A stretch of 64,000 nucleotides of DNA from Corynebacterium hindlerae (GCF_014117265.1 NZ_CP059833.1:496001-560000), one strand, 5' to 3'; positions 51,981 through 61,295 are shown, numbered from the stretch's first letter. Notes: generated by a model from the sequence alone, not told the origin. Numbers and translations: made by a program.

Positions 51981-53357
51981 ATGCACTCTTCTGCGCCATC
52001 CCTAGGCAACGGGCTGAAAGTCCGGCACCTCACCATGATGGGCCTTGGCTCCACCATTGGTGCAGGATTGTTCCTTGGCTCGGGCGTAGGGATTAAGGCT
52101 GCCGGTCCGGCCGTGCTACTTGCTTACATGTTCGCTGGTTCGCTCGCTGTGCTGGTCATGCGCATGCTCGGTGAAATCGGTTCGGTTGTGCCAGCTTCCG
52201 GTAGCTTTTCCGAATATGCGGAGATGGGAATCGGGCGCTGGGCTGGATTCGTACAAGGGTGGATTTATTGGCTCGCCACCATTGCTGTGCTCGGCGCGGA
52301 GTTAACCGGCGCCTCCGCCCTGGTTGGTTCCTGGTTCGGGGTGGAGCCTTGGATCCCGGCTGCTGTGTTTGTGGTGTTTTTTGCGGTCATCAATCTGCTG
52401 CGGGTGCGCGCCTTCGGCGAGTTCGAGTTCTGGTTCGCTTTTATTAAGGTGGCCGTGCTGGTGGTGTTCTTAGCGATTGGCCTTGGCTTGATCCTTCACA
52501 TCATTCCCGGCAACGAAATGGTGGGCACGCAGGTCTTTTTGGCAGATGGTTTTCTTCCCAACGGCATCGGCGGCGTCGCCACGGCAATCCTGGCGGTAGC
52601 GTTTGCGTTTGGCGGTATTGAGGTCGTCGCTATTGCAGCTGCCGAGTCCGAGGACCCCGAGCACTCGCTCGTCAATGCCGTGAAAACGACTATTACCCGA
52701 ATCTCGGTGTTTTATCTCGGATCTGTGCTGGTCATTACGTTTTTGCTGCCATGGTCGTCGTTAGGCGCGGCGGAAGGCGCGGCGGAAAGCCCGTTCACGC
52801 AGGTGCTGGAGCTGGCGGGCATCCCTGGGATCGCGATGGTGATGGAAGTGGTGATCGTCCTGGCGTTGCTGTCCGCGTTTAACGCCCAGATTTTCGCCAG
52901 CTCACGCATGCTGTACTCGCTGGCGAAGCGGGGCGAGGCTCCGGAGCTTTTTGCGCGCACTTCTGGCGCCAATGTCCCGCTTCCTGCCATCATTTTGTCT
53001 ATTGTGCTGAGCGTCGTGATGGTGGTGCTGAATTACATCGATACGGGCTGGTTGCTCGGGTTCATGCTGAACTCTGCGGGCGCGTCATTGCTCATCGTGT
53101 GGGCTTTTATCGCTGTGTCCCAGCTGCGACTGCGCCCTGAGCTTGAACGGCGCTTCGATTTGAAGGTGCGCATGTGGGCATACCCGTGGCTGACGTGGGT
53201 CACGCTACTTGCGCTGGCCGCACTTGCTGCGCTGATGCTTAGCGACGCCACTGCCCGCGTCCAGCTAACCTCTGCCGCAATCATGTTCACCGGCCTCTTT
53301 ATCGCATCGGTCGTCAATGCCAAGGTGCAGGGCGCGTCACCGTGGGCCCGTAAATAG
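51981..53357 (+). CDS. Amino-acid permease, paralogue of the previous
   Basis: A 458-residue APC transporter similar to the permease just upstream: KVRHLTMMGLGSTIGAGLFLG again opens helix 1, and LRVRAFGEFEFWFAFIKVAV lies at the same place. The two are tandem paralogues but are separated by a terminator and so transcribed apart. The substrate may differ. It ends with a family B palindrome a few bases after the stop. Confidence 0.9.
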   Translation: MHSSAPSLGNGLKVRHLTMMGLGSTIGAGLFLGSGVGIKAAGPAVLLAYMFAGSLAVLVMRMLGEIGSVVPASGSFSEYAEMGIGRWAGFVQGWIYWLATIAVLGAELTGASALVGSWFGVEPWIPAAVFVVFFAVINLLRVRAFGEFEFWFAFIKVAVLVVFLAIGLGLILHIIPGNEMVGTQVFLADGFLPNGIGGVATAILAVAFAFGGIEVVAIAAAESEDPEHSLVNAVKTTITRISVFYLGSVLVITFLLPWSSLGAAEGAAESPFTQVLELAGIPGIAMVMEVVIVLALLSAFNAQIFASSRMLYSLAKRGEAPELFARTSGANVPLPAIILSIVLSVVMVVLNYIDTGWLLGFMLNSAGASLLIVWAFIAVSQLRLRPELERRFDLKVRMWAYPWLTWVTLLALAALAALMLSDATARVQLTSAAIMFTGLFIASVVNAKVQGASPWARK

Positions 53358-53361
53358 TTAG

Positions 53362-53436
53362 GGTGCGAAATCGAGCGTACGTATGGGATTTTTCAGCGCT
53401 TAGAAGTCCCATCGGTACGCTCTATTTCCGCAGCCC
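53362..53436. repeat. Family B palindrome, copy 3
   Basis: GAGCGTACGTATGGGATTTT and TCCCATCGGTACGCTCTATT mirror each other as in the copies at 13485 and 28218. It lies just after the second permease's stop and could end its transcript. Confidence 0.85.
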
Positions 53437-53499
53437 AACCCTGCTCTCCTCCCTCTCTGGGGTGGATTTTTTACGCCTACCCCCTTGCCATAATGTCTA

Positions 53500-53521
53500 G
53501 TTTTCTTTACACTTGGAAAAC
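53500..53521 (+). promoter_or_regulatory. Candidate autoregulatory operator of the XRE gene
   Basis: GTTTTC (53500-53505) and GAAAAC (53516-53521) are inverted arms. A TAATGT -10 ends four bases before the left arm, so a bound repressor would cover the transcription start. Confidence 0.45.
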
Positions 53522-53534
53522 GAAAGGAGCCATT

Positions 53535-53753
53535 ATGGGAGAAGAACTTAACTCCAACATGGTTCGCAAACTCCGCCGTTGGAACGAGCTATCACAAGCG
53601 GAACTTGCGAAACAGGTGGGAGTATCCAGACAAACAATCGCCAATATCGAGGGGGGCAACTACTCCCCTTCCGTACACCTAGCTCTTGATATCTGCCACG
53701 TACTTGGTGAAACAGTTGAACGCGTCTTTGGACGCGAACAGGAAAGGAGCTAA
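53535..53753 (+). CDS. XRE-family helix-turn-helix regulator
   Basis: A 72-residue protein that is almost wholly one lambda-repressor-type HTH: LSQAELAKQVGVSRQTIANIE is partly shown (QAELAKQVGV and SRQTIANIEGG), with the family-typical YSPSVHLALDIC after it. Start ATG 53535 follows AAAGGAG. The downstream membrane protein gene begins three bases after its stop, making a two-gene unit common in Gram-positive genomes. It probably represses this unit. Confidence 0.9.
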   Translation: MGEELNSNMVRKLRRWNELSQAELAKQVGVSRQTIANIEGGNYSPSVHLALDICHVLGETVERVFGREQERS

Positions 53754-53755
53754 AA

Positions 53756-54238
53756 ATGACAATCAATGACCACATTATCGCCCGCGCCGAAAGCTTCTAC
53801 ACAGACGAATTTGAGCGCGCCCAATTGCACAAATCCGCCACGGCGGGCATGTACTGGACCAACTACCTCAGCCTGGCCATGGCACCACTGCTCGCCTGGC
53901 TTCTCGACGGCCGACAGGCCTACCTCTCATTCCTCGCGTTAATCCCCATCTCAATTGGCACCTTCACCAGCACTAAGTGGCTCAGCCGAACAGTCCCACA
54001 TCCTAAACTCAGCAACTTTAGGCACCTCTGGAGCTGGGAATGGGCCTTCATAGTGGCCGTTATCGTGGTGTGGCTTGCCTCGCTCATCTCAAACAACGCT
54101 GGCACCCCCTTCTACGCCAACGGCACGGTCACCGGCGCAATTGCTGGATTTGTGGCCGTAATGCTCATCACCCCGCTGTACACAGGATGGCTGCGAAAGC
54201 GCGATCAGCGGCGCTTGGAAAGCGAGTTAGAGGACTAA
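53756..54238 (+). CDS. Four-helix membrane protein, partner of the XRE regulator
   Basis: A 160-residue protein with a charged N-terminus and four predicted helices (about 33-47, 53-68, 94-112 and 126-146), ending in a basic-acidic tail KRDQRRLESELED. I do not recognise its family. The 3-base gap to the XRE gene makes co-translation likely. It converges on gtrA with a long hairpin between. Confidence 0.78.
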   Translation: MTINDHIIARAESFYTDEFERAQLHKSATAGMYWTNYLSLAMAPLLAWLLDGRQAYLSFLALIPISIGTFTSTKWLSRTVPHPKLSNFRHLWSWEWAFIVAVIVVWLASLISNNAGTPFYANGTVTGAIAGFVAVMLITPLYTGWLRKRDQRRLESELED

Positions 54239-54241
54239 CGA

Positions 54242-54310
54242 TGCCGGATTTGGTAACGCAAACTGACGAAAATCCTCCGAAAAAGTCATTTTGCATCACC
54301 AAATCCGGCA
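54242..54310. repeat. Long hairpin between convergent genes
   Basis: TGCCGGATTTGGT and ACCAAATCCGGCA are perfect 13-base arms at the outside; GCAAA and TTTGC pair again inside after a 3-by-3 internal loop, and GAC and GTC pair further in. The unit is 69 bases long. It probably serves as a two-way terminator although long T-runs are missing. Confidence 0.8.
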
Positions 54311-54317
54311 CGCACTC

Positions 54318-54866
54318 CTATCTAGGATCGGCTTCGATGACTACATGCGTCGGTTTCTTTGTCCGGAACGCCCATAGCTTGTTGATGATGAAGTTCACCG
54401 GCATGGCCACCAGGATGGAGATCGCTTGTGCCCAGTAGAACCGGTTTTTCAGCCCTGAGGAGTCATCGAGGAAGTCTGGGAGTGCCAGTGGTGACGTTGG
54501 GTTGAGCATGAGTGTGGAGACTGCCATTTGCACGAGCAGGGCGAGCAGCCCTGTGGTGAGGAAGGGGAAGAACCCGCGTAGCCAGCTGCGTTTTTCCAGT
54601 CCGCCGAATGTCCATGTGCGGTTGAGCTGGTAGTTCCACATGTTGGCTACGAGGAAGGCGATGGCTTGAAATACGTGGAAGCCACGGATATTGAAGGGGG
54701 TGCCGGGGATCCCGAGCACGGCTTCGTGGTAGTCCGGCCCGCCAGAGAATACGGAGATTTTCAGGGCGAGGTACGCCACCAGTAGGTTGACGGGTACTCC
54801 TGAGCCGCCGACGATGCCGAATTTGATGAACTGACGAGTATTCGTCCTCAGACGTTCACTAAGCAC
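54318..54866 (-). CDS. GtrA-family membrane protein
   Basis: A 182-residue protein with four helices and the GtrA/DPMS pattern: RQFIKFGIVGGSGVPVNLL in helix 1, VANMWNYQLNRTWTF in the middle, and VNFIINKLWAFRT at the end. GtrA proteins are thought to flip lipid-linked sugars or to help cell-envelope glycan synthesis. It is followed leftward by nothing in the same run, and lies after a rluA-like gene. Confidence 0.9.
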   Translation of the reverse strand: MLSERLRTNTRQFIKFGIVGGSGVPVNLLVAYLALKISVFSGGPDYHEAVLGIPGTPFNIRGFHVFQAIAFLVANMWNYQLNRTWTFGGLEKRSWLRGFFPFLTTGLLALLVQMAVSTLMLNPTSPLALPDFLDDSSGLKNRFYWAQAISILVAMPVNFIINKLWAFRTKKPTHVVIEADPR

Positions 54867-54910
54867 AACGTAACTCTTCTAATATGTTGACAGGGCTAAT
54901 CTGCACAATC

Positions 54911-55771
54911 TTACTCGGTGCTTGCCCAGAAACCCGATTCGACAAGACGTGGCGAAGTCCACACCCCGCGCCCCACACCGCCCCATAAGTCCAGTTCAAG
55001 GTGGGTGGCGCAGAGTTTGAGCGTGTCTGAAAAGTTATCAAGTTGCAGCCTTTTGTCTATCGGATAGGTATCGTCCCCGTCGATCGGTGCCCCTAGATGC
55101 GAGCACAGCACCCGCAGTTGATGGGTATGTCCGGTCAGTGGTTCAAGTTCCACCAGGTGGTCCTGTAACAGCCGCGCCCTCGTCACGGTCTTTTTCCCAC
55201 GGGTGTCCACGCGCACTTGCCGCTCCCCTTTCACTTTCAGCATTGGCAGTTCGAAGGTCTGCCATTCTGTCCCCAAGGGCAGGTGGCCGGATACCACCGC
55301 CCGATGGCGTTTCTTGGCATGTCGATGAGCGAATTGCTGTTGGTAGAACCCGCGGGTTTCAGCAGATGTGGACAGCGCCAGCAGCCCGCACGTGAGGCGG
55401 TCGAGGCGATGCACGGCCACGATGTCATCATTTCCGGTGGCTACGCGCTGTCGGGTTTGCACAGTTTCCCGCACGAGACGGCCGTTGGGGGTGCTTGGCA
55501 CAAACGCGGGCTTATCGACGACCATAAGCCCACACCCCTGAAACACCGGAATTTCCTGGAACGGAATGGGATCCTCGGGCGGGACTTCTTCGTGATACCA
55601 GGCAGGGGTCGGTTTTGGCAGCACTGTACCCGGTTCCAGCACGGATCCGAATGCAAACCCGCTGTCCCCGGAAGCACCAGCGTAGTAGGTGCGATCGGAG
55701 GGCACCACTGAGCGCAACACTACGCGCAGCGGTGAAATCCCGTCTCGCGCCGGGATGGGGGCCTTAGCCAA
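54911..55771 (-). CDS. RluA-family pseudouridine synthase
   Basis: An enzyme of about 286 residues. HRLDRLTCGLLALS contains the catalytic Asp of the RluA family, and GHTHQLRVLCSHLGAPIDGDDTYP the RNA-binding end. It lacks the S4 domain of RluD. The frame reaches TTG 55792; TTG 55771 overlaps the dapC stop and gives a start LAKAPIPARDG, which I prefer. The RNA target is not known. Confidence 0.87.
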   Translation of the reverse strand: MAKAPIPARDGISPLRVVLRSVVPSDRTYYAGASGDSGFAFGSVLEPGTVLPKPTPAWYHEEVPPEDPIPFQEIPVFQGCGLMVVDKPAFVPSTPNGRLVRETVQTRQRVATGNDDIVAVHRLDRLTCGLLALSTSAETRGFYQQQFAHRHAKKRHRAVVSGHLPLGTEWQTFELPMLKVKGERQVRVDTRGKKTVTRARLLQDHLVELEPLTGHTHQLRVLCSHLGAPIDGDDTYPIDKRLQLDNFSDTLKLCATHLELDLWGGVGRGVWTSPRLVESGFWASTE

Positions 55772-56879
55772 GGCGTGCGCAGGCGGCGTCAATGGCTTCG
55801 TCTGAGCCGGTCAGTGCAACGCGCACGTAATCGTTTCCCTTGGGGCCGTAGAATTCGCCCGGCGCCACCAAAATGCCGTATTCGGCGAGCCATGCGACGG
55901 TGTCTCGCCCTGGTTCGCCGCGGGTTGCCCACAGGTAGAGTCCGGCTTCGGAATCGGTGATGGTGCAGCCGGCGTCGATAAGCGCGCGCATCAGCTTCGC
56001 GCGACGCTTGGCGTAGCGCAGCTTTTGGAGGGCTTCTTGCTCGTCGTCACGCAGCGCAGCGAGCGCAGCGTGCTGAACAGCGTGCGGCACCATCAGGCCC
56101 AGGTGCTTGCGGGCGAGGCGCAGCTCAGCGATGAGTGCGGGGTCCCCCGCGAAGAAACCGAAGCGGTAGGACGCGAGGTTCGAGGACTTCGACAGCGAAT
56201 GCAACGCGAGAAGCCCAGTGAGGTTCCCCTCGTTAACGCGCGGATCCAAGATCGATACCGGCGGGTTGCCATCATCCCAGCCGAGACCGATGTAGCACTC
56301 GTCGGATACTACGATCACGCCACGTTCCTGGGCCCAGGACACTACTTTTTTCAGGTGTTCGAGTCCGAGCACTTTACCGGTCGGGTTGGCAGGCGTGTTG
56401 AGGTAGATGAGCGACGGCGTCATCGGCCCCAGCTTCGTCAGGGAATCTGCCCGCACGACCTCGGCACCCGCGGTGAGGGCGGCCACCTCATAGGTTGGGT
56501 ACGCCACCTCGGGAATGACCACAGTGTGGCCAGCGCCAATACTCAGCATCAGCGGGGTGAGGGCCACAGCTTCCTTTGTTCCCACCACCGGCTGGACATG
56601 ATCCGGGCTGAGCCCAGACACACCGTAGCGACGGTCCAGCCAAGAGACGATTTCTTCCCGCAACCCAGCAATCCCCTCGGTGGGCGGGTATCCGGGGTAA
56701 GCGGCGGCACCGACGAGGGCCAATTGGATACCCGGCGCGACGTCATCGATCGGGGTGCCGATGGACAGGTCGATGAGGCCCTCGGGGTGCTGGGACGCGC
56801 GCTCACGGGCGGCGGAAAGCGTATCCCAAGGGAACTCGGGCAGTCGGCGGCCTAGGACATCACGCGGGCGGGTTGACAT
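55764..56879 (-). CDS. dapC: Succinyldiaminopimelate transaminase
   Basis: A 371-residue class I PLP aminotransferase converting N-succinyl-2-amino-6-ketopimelate to N-succinyl-LL-2,6-diaminopimelate. The PLP lysine lies in LHSLSKSSNLASYRFGF (about residue 231) and NTPANPTGKVL is the substrate-site motif. It works in the same pathway as dapD. The ATG shares a base with the fdxC stop (TAATG). The dapC-fdxC pair is conserved in actinobacteria. Confidence 0.93.
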   Translation of the reverse strand: MSTRPRDVLGRRLPEFPWDTLSAARERASQHPEGLIDLSIGTPIDDVAPGIQLALVGAAAYPGYPPTEGIAGLREEIVSWLDRRYGVSGLSPDHVQPVVGTKEAVALTPLMLSIGAGHTVVIPEVAYPTYEVAALTAGAEVVRADSLTKLGPMTPSLIYLNTPANPTGKVLGLEHLKKVVSWAQERGVIVVSDECYIGLGWDDGNPPVSILDPRVNEGNLTGLLALHSLSKSSNLASYRFGFFAGDPALIAELRLARKHLGLMVPHAVQHAALAALRDDEQEALQKLRYAKRRAKLMRALIDAGCTITDSEAGLYLWATRGEPGRDTVAWLAEYGILVAPGEFYGPKGNDYVRVALTGSDEAIDAACARLG

Positions 56880-57202
56880 TAGTCGTTGACCTGCGGTGGG
56901 AGCTTAGCAACGAGCTCAGCGTCGAAGTCTTGTGGGCCGAGCTTGGCGGCGCCGCCTGGAGAGCCGAGTTCGTCGAAGAAGGCGGCGTTGGCGTCGTTGT
57001 AGTCAATCCACTCGTCTGGCACGTCATCCTCGTAGAAGATTGCTTCCACTGGGCACACTGGTTCGCAGGCACCGCAGTCAACGCACTCATCGGGGTGGAT
57101 GTACAGGGAGCGCTTGCCTTCGTAGATGCAGTCAACTGGGCATTCTTCGACGCATGCTTTGTCCATGACGTCGACGCAAGGTTGCGCAATGGTGTAAGTC
57201 AT
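56879..57202 (-). CDS. fdxC: Ferredoxin FdxC (7Fe type)
   Basis: A 107-residue bacterial ferredoxin. The first set of cysteines is C9, C17, C21 and C25, and the second is C40, C43, C46 and C50 ([11 protein letters not shown]). The spacing around C9-C17 is that of a [3Fe-4S]/[4Fe-4S] 7Fe ferredoxin, which donates electrons to P450s and reductases. It is co-translated with dapC. Confidence 0.93.
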   Translation of the reverse strand: MTYTIAQPCVDVMDKACVEECPVDCIYEGKRSLYIHPDECVDCGACEPVCPVEAIFYEDDVPDEWIDYNDANAAFFDELGSPGGAAKLGPQDFDAELVAKLPPQVND

Positions 57203-57262
57203 CGGGTTCTACATTCTTTCGACGATGGTCCCCACCCAGTGTGGGGAGGTAATCAATGTGCT

Positions 57263-57670
57263 CTATTGTGCCACTTGGGGTCGCATGAGTGGCCACAAGC
57301 CCCCGGCGAGTCCGGCTGCGAGCAGCCCGAGGCTCCGAGGATTCGCCCCCACTAGAGTATCCCCAGAAATGCTCACCCAGAAAGTCAGGGCAAGAAAACC
57401 GAGGATCCACACGGTCAGGGGAACGAGGTATCCCCCCATGTTGGATGTCCAGAGCCGGGCGGTCTTGGTGAGCACTCCGTTAAACAAGAAGGCTATAAGA
57501 ATCGGGTACGGGAACGCCACTGCGCTGCCGTCGGGCAGGGTGATCCAGGTGCCGAGGTACACCACTTCCAGTACTACGCTGAGTAGCGCACCGAGACTGA
57601 GCCAGAACAGCCCGAGAATCTTCTCCCCCATGGAGTGGTCGGTGTAGGTGAAACCTTGTTGTTCTACCAC
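57263..57670 (-). CDS. Small membrane protein, hypothetical
   Basis: A 135-residue protein with four predicted helices (about 15-35, 45-62, 72-92 and 100-118). It begins MVEQQGFTYTDHSMGEKI, read from GTG 57670, which overlaps the mshB stop by seven bases. No domain is recognised. It sits between mshB and fdxC, and may be co-translated with mshB. Confidence 0.74.
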   Translation of the reverse strand: MVEQQGFTYTDHSMGEKILGLFWLSLGALLSVVLEVVYLGTWITLPDGSAVAFPYPILIAFLFNGVLTKTARLWTSNMGGYLVPLTVWILGFLALTFWVSISGDTLVGANPRSLGLLAAGLAGGLWPLMRPQVAQ

Positions 57671-58560
57671 GTGAGCCCCGCTGTCATATCGGACCGATCG
57701 GTGATCTCTGTGCCAAGCCCTAACTGGTAGTGCTCAGTGCGCAACAGTGGTTGGGCGATGAGGTTGCTGAGTGCAAAGACCAGGCCTGCCCGATCCGTTG
57801 ACGCTAACGTGGCGTGCGCTGCGACAGGGTTGACTGGGGAGACGGTGCCGTCGGCAAGCCACAGCTGCGTGGGGTGGGCCCGCATTGCCGACGCCTTGGC
57901 CGCGTAGGTGGCGTCGGAAAGCTGCAGCTCAACGTCATGCTTATCGACGCACGCAAGCTCACCGTCCACAGCCCGCCGCCAGCCTGGTGGGATGGAGGCG
58001 ATGTCCGCCAGCCCCGCAGTCAACGGCTCCCGGCTGGTCACGGCCCACATGATCCGCTGCGGTGGCTCCTGGCATTGCGCGGCCGCCCCGTGGGTGATCT
58101 CGTGGGTGCGAATGTGGTCCGGGTGGCCGTAGCCACCATCGGGCCCGTAGGTGAGCACGAGGTGGGGGCGAAGGGCGTCGAAAAGCGCGGTGAGCTGCTG
58201 CTGCGATTGCTCGCCGGAACGGAGGAACGCGCGGGGGTCGTCGTTGGCTGGGTCCCCAATCATGCCGGAATCGCGCCATCGTGCAGCGCCACCGAGGAAG
58301 TATCCGCGCACCCCGAGCGCAGCGAGGGAGGCGGCTAGCTCGGCAACGCGGAAACCGCCCAGCTGATCTGCCTGATCTGCTACCAACTGGGCAAAGGGTT
58401 CGCCGATGACCTCACCTTGTTCACCCAAGGTGCAGGTCACCACAGTGACATCGGCGCCGCGCTGGCTCAGCTCGGCGAGCGCCCCACCAGTCCAAATGGC
58501 TTCATCGTCGGGGTGCGCATGTACTGCTACAACGCGCAGCCCTACCAGGTCACGGATCAT
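57664..58560 (-). CDS. mshB: Mycothiol biosynthesis deacetylase MshB
   Basis: MshB removes the acetyl group of GlcNAc-Ins, giving GlcN-Ins for mycothiol. The 298-residue zinc deacetylase has its metal ligands in HAHPDDEA (H16 and D19) and in the later GHPDHIRTHE motif. The start is ATG 58560, whose ATGA overlaps the stop of lpqW; the frame extends further but has no homologous content. Mycothiol is specific to actinobacteria. Confidence 0.92.
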   Translation of the reverse strand: MIRDLVGLRVVAVHAHPDDEAIWTGGALAELSQRGADVTVVTCTLGEQGEVIGEPFAQLVADQADQLGGFRVAELAASLAALGVRGYFLGGAARWRDSGMIGDPANDDPRAFLRSGEQSQQQLTALFDALRPHLVLTYGPDGGYGHPDHIRTHEITHGAAAQCQEPPQRIMWAVTSREPLTAGLADIASIPPGWRRAVDGELACVDKHDVELQLSDATYAAKASAMRAHPTQLWLADGTVSPVNPVAAHATLASTDRAGLVFALSNLIAQPLLRTEHYQLGLGTEITDRSDMTAGLTW

Positions 58561-60137
58561 TGTTTGTCGTCTTTCCACTCGTGCGCGGTCGCGATAACGG
58601 ACGCCGCCGGCATCGTGGGCCATTCTTCCAGTCGCGGGGCAGGCCCCACAATTCCGGACCCCAGAATGTCTACCCTGCGATCCACCAGGATGGGCACCTC
58701 GAGGAGCTGCTCCTCATTCAGCTGACCGGCGAGCTGGAGGATATCTTCCTTGGATCGTTGCCCGGCCAAGCCTGCGAGCAGTTCGGCGTCGGTCCCGGCA
58801 TCACACCAGCCGGTGAGCGTTGCTCGTGCGATCGCATCCGGCCCTGGGCAGAGGTAGGTGCTCGCTACAGTGGCCACATCGGTTTTCTTCCGCTGCCACG
58901 AGACTACGACGTCTACCTCACCAGCAGGAACCTTCTTTGCGGTGATGTCAGCCATGTCGCTTTGCACCAAGTCCGCGGGGATGGAATGGGAGCGAAGCAT
59001 GTCGGCAATAGCAGAGGCTGCAGATCGGGCGGTTTCGTCCGCTGGGTCCACCGCGATACGAATCGGGCGCCCTAGCTCCCGAAGTTTCTCCGGGTCACCG
59101 GCTGGTTTCGGCTGTCCTTCTGCCACACCGAGATCGGCGGAACGGCCAGCAGCGAGACGAGCGAGCAGTGGCACATCCAGTAGGGACGCCACGGCCTTTC
59201 GATCCGCCGCATCAGGCAGAGCCACCGAGTTGAAGGTTGCCGTGAGGTAAGAATCCCGATCTACCACCCTGGTCTGCACTCCTCCGGCTAAGGTGAGCGC
59301 GTCCATCGTGGTTTCAGCTGGGGTGATGTGTGCGAAGCTGAGCTGCTTATTGCGCATCATTTCAATGATATTGGACACCGAACCGATTTCCCGGAAGGTA
59401 AGCAGTTCCACGTCGGCTGGGCGTTCGCCCCAAAACCTGTCATTTCGTGCCAGCTCGATCACTCCCCGGCGTCGATCCACGCTACGAACCATGTACCGCC
59501 CGGCCGAAGCGGGAACGGTGGTGGCGAGAACCCGATCGAAAGATTCAGTGCCGACGGAAAACAGGTGGCTCGGCAGCAAGTTGGTGAACAGGCTTTGCCA
59601 GTCCTCGACCTTATTGCTGAAAGAAACCGTCACCAATTTCCCGCCTTCCGCGGTGGTGATTTCCTTAATCTGCTGGTAGCCGGCCCGGTTGATGACACCG
59701 GGTTGGTGTGCCAGGTTGTGCCACAGATACTGGAAGTCTGCACCGGTGATGGGGGAGCCGTCGGACCATTGGGACTCCGGAGCGATGCGGTATTCGACGG
59801 TTTGTGCTGCGCCACCGATGGCAGGGATTTCCCGCGCGCTCTCTAGAAGGTCGCGGTTCATGGCGCCGTCGTTAAATGCGCTGGGCAGCACCAGCCGGGC
59901 CAGGGACTGCACGAAGGCAGAATCGTCGGAAACAAGGTGCGGGTTCAGCCCATTGTGGATGGGGTCAATCCCAACGATGATTTCGTTGCGGTTCTTCTTT
60001 TCCACCGGTACTTCGGGCACCACGGTGACGCTGCCCTTGGTCTCATCCTCGGGTTGCACCGGGGCGGGGCCTGGCTGCGCGGAACACCCGGCCAGCATCA
60101 TCGCAAGGGCCAGGGCTGCGCTACGTCGAATCATCAC
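58557..60137 (-). CDS. lpqW: Lipoprotein LpqW (SBP5-type)
   Basis: A 526-residue lipoprotein, with lipobox LAGC (Cys 18), then a Pro/Glu-rich linker and a family 5 extracellular solute-binding fold (about 45-520). Its position next to mshB matches mycobacterial LpqW (Rv1166), a regulator of phosphatidylinositol mannoside and lipoarabinomannan synthesis rather than a transporter component; no permease is close. Its stop overlaps the mshB start by four bases. Confidence 0.88.
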   Translation of the reverse strand: MMIRRSAALALAMMLAGCSAQPGPAPVQPEDETKGSVTVVPEVPVEKKNRNEIIVGIDPIHNGLNPHLVSDDSAFVQSLARLVLPSAFNDGAMNRDLLESAREIPAIGGAAQTVEYRIAPESQWSDGSPITGADFQYLWHNLAHQPGVINRAGYQQIKEITTAEGGKLVTVSFSNKVEDWQSLFTNLLPSHLFSVGTESFDRVLATTVPASAGRYMVRSVDRRRGVIELARNDRFWGERPADVELLTFREIGSVSNIIEMMRNKQLSFAHITPAETTMDALTLAGGVQTRVVDRDSYLTATFNSVALPDAADRKAVASLLDVPLLARLAAGRSADLGVAEGQPKPAGDPEKLRELGRPIRIAVDPADETARSAASAIADMLRSHSIPADLVQSDMADITAKKVPAGEVDVVVSWQRKKTDVATVASTYLCPGPDAIARATLTGWCDAGTDAELLAGLAGQRSKEDILQLAGQLNEEQLLEVPILVDRRVDILGSGIVGPAPRLEEWPTMPAASVIATAHEWKDDKQ

Positions 60138-61295
60138 CTATCTATCTTTACCACTGCCTGCGAGTTGTGGGCTGAGCGCCATAATGGTGACCCCGCCCAG
60201 CACGACAATTCCGAGCGCGACCCGCAGCGAGCTTGCCGACGCCACCGCCCCAATCACCGGGCTCGCCGTCAAGAAACCGATCCGCATCAGCCAGGACACC
60301 ATCGTGAGCCCCGCCCCTTCCGAAATCCCCGGGATCCTCGCAGCGGCCACGAACGCGCTGGGGACGATGGTGGCGCAGCCAAAACCAGCGAGAACAAAAC
60401 CAATGAATAGTGGCAGGGGCGCGGTGCTACTGATAGCGATGATGCCGCCTACCGCGATGAGGACGCCCCCTACGCGTGCCACCGCTACTCTGCCCCACCG
60501 GTTGATCATTGGGTCTCCCGCGAACCTGCCGACGCATTGCGCAGTGAGCATCAGGGATAGCGCAATGCCCGTCGCGGACAGCGGCACCCCAGCAAGCTGA
60601 TGGGCCGCGAGCGCCGCCCAGTTGCTCGCCACCTCTTCCACCACGGCCCCACCGATTGCGATCGCCACGATGGGGATGACCAGCAGGATTGCCCGCTTAG
60701 TCGAAGTGGATTGCTGCTGATCAGTGTCCTCTTCGGGAGCGGGAACGGGGCCTACGAGCATCGTCCCCAGCAGTGCCACGGCGGTCACCGCAGTCGCAGC
60801 GAGCCCCAGGTGCAGTGCCAGGGGCAGCTTACCGACGGCCATTGCTGCTAACGCACCACCCGACGCCGCCCCCAGGCTCCATGCCGCATGGACACTGGAC
60901 ATGATGGAGAAACCGACCGCGTCCTGCACCCGCACGGCCGTCACATTTTGTGCCACATCCACGATGGGGTCCAAGAATCCAAGGACCAAAAGTAGCCCCG
61001 CGAGCGCCCACCCCGAGCTCACACCACCACCTGCGGTGAGAATCGCTGCCATCGCGACAGTGCCTGCAACCACGGTTGCCCGGGGACCGAACCGCTTCAC
61101 AATCGGCGCAGGGACCGCAGCGGAGAGGATCGAGCCAAGCGGGAAACAGGCCACGATCAGTCCGAAGGTGGCTTCGGTTAACCCCCAACTGCGCATCAGG
61201 GTTGGATACCAGGGCAACAGGCTCGCAAACAGTGCGCCGTTGCTGGCAAACATCACTCCAGTACCAATGATGGAACGCCGCTTTAGGGAAAACAC
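60138..61295 (-). CDS. MFS transporter
   Basis: A 385-residue major-facilitator protein with about twelve helices. The start is GTG 61295 (FSLKRRSIIGTGVMFAS), because the longer frame's first 27 residues are not membrane-like or homologous. FGLIVACFPLGSILSA and the later loop EEDTDQQQSTSTKR are visible. Substrate unknown. It directly precedes lpqW with no gap, so both may be co-transcribed. Confidence 0.85.
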   Translation of the reverse strand: MFSLKRRSIIGTGVMFASNGALFASLLPWYPTLMRSWGLTEATFGLIVACFPLGSILSAAVPAPIVKRFGPRATVVAGTVAMAAILTAGGGVSSGWALAGLLLVLGFLDPIVDVAQNVTAVRVQDAVGFSIMSSVHAAWSLGAASGGALAAMAVGKLPLALHLGLAATAVTAVALLGTMLVGPVPAPEEDTDQQQSTSTKRAILLVIPIVAIAIGGAVVEEVASNWAALAAHQLAGVPLSATGIALSLMLTAQCVGRFAGDPMINRWGRVAVARVGGVLIAVGGIIAISSTAPLPLFIGFVLAGFGCATIVPSAFVAAARIPGISEGAGLTMVSWLMRIGFLTASPVIGAVASASSLRVALGIVVLGGVTIMALSPQLAGSGKDR

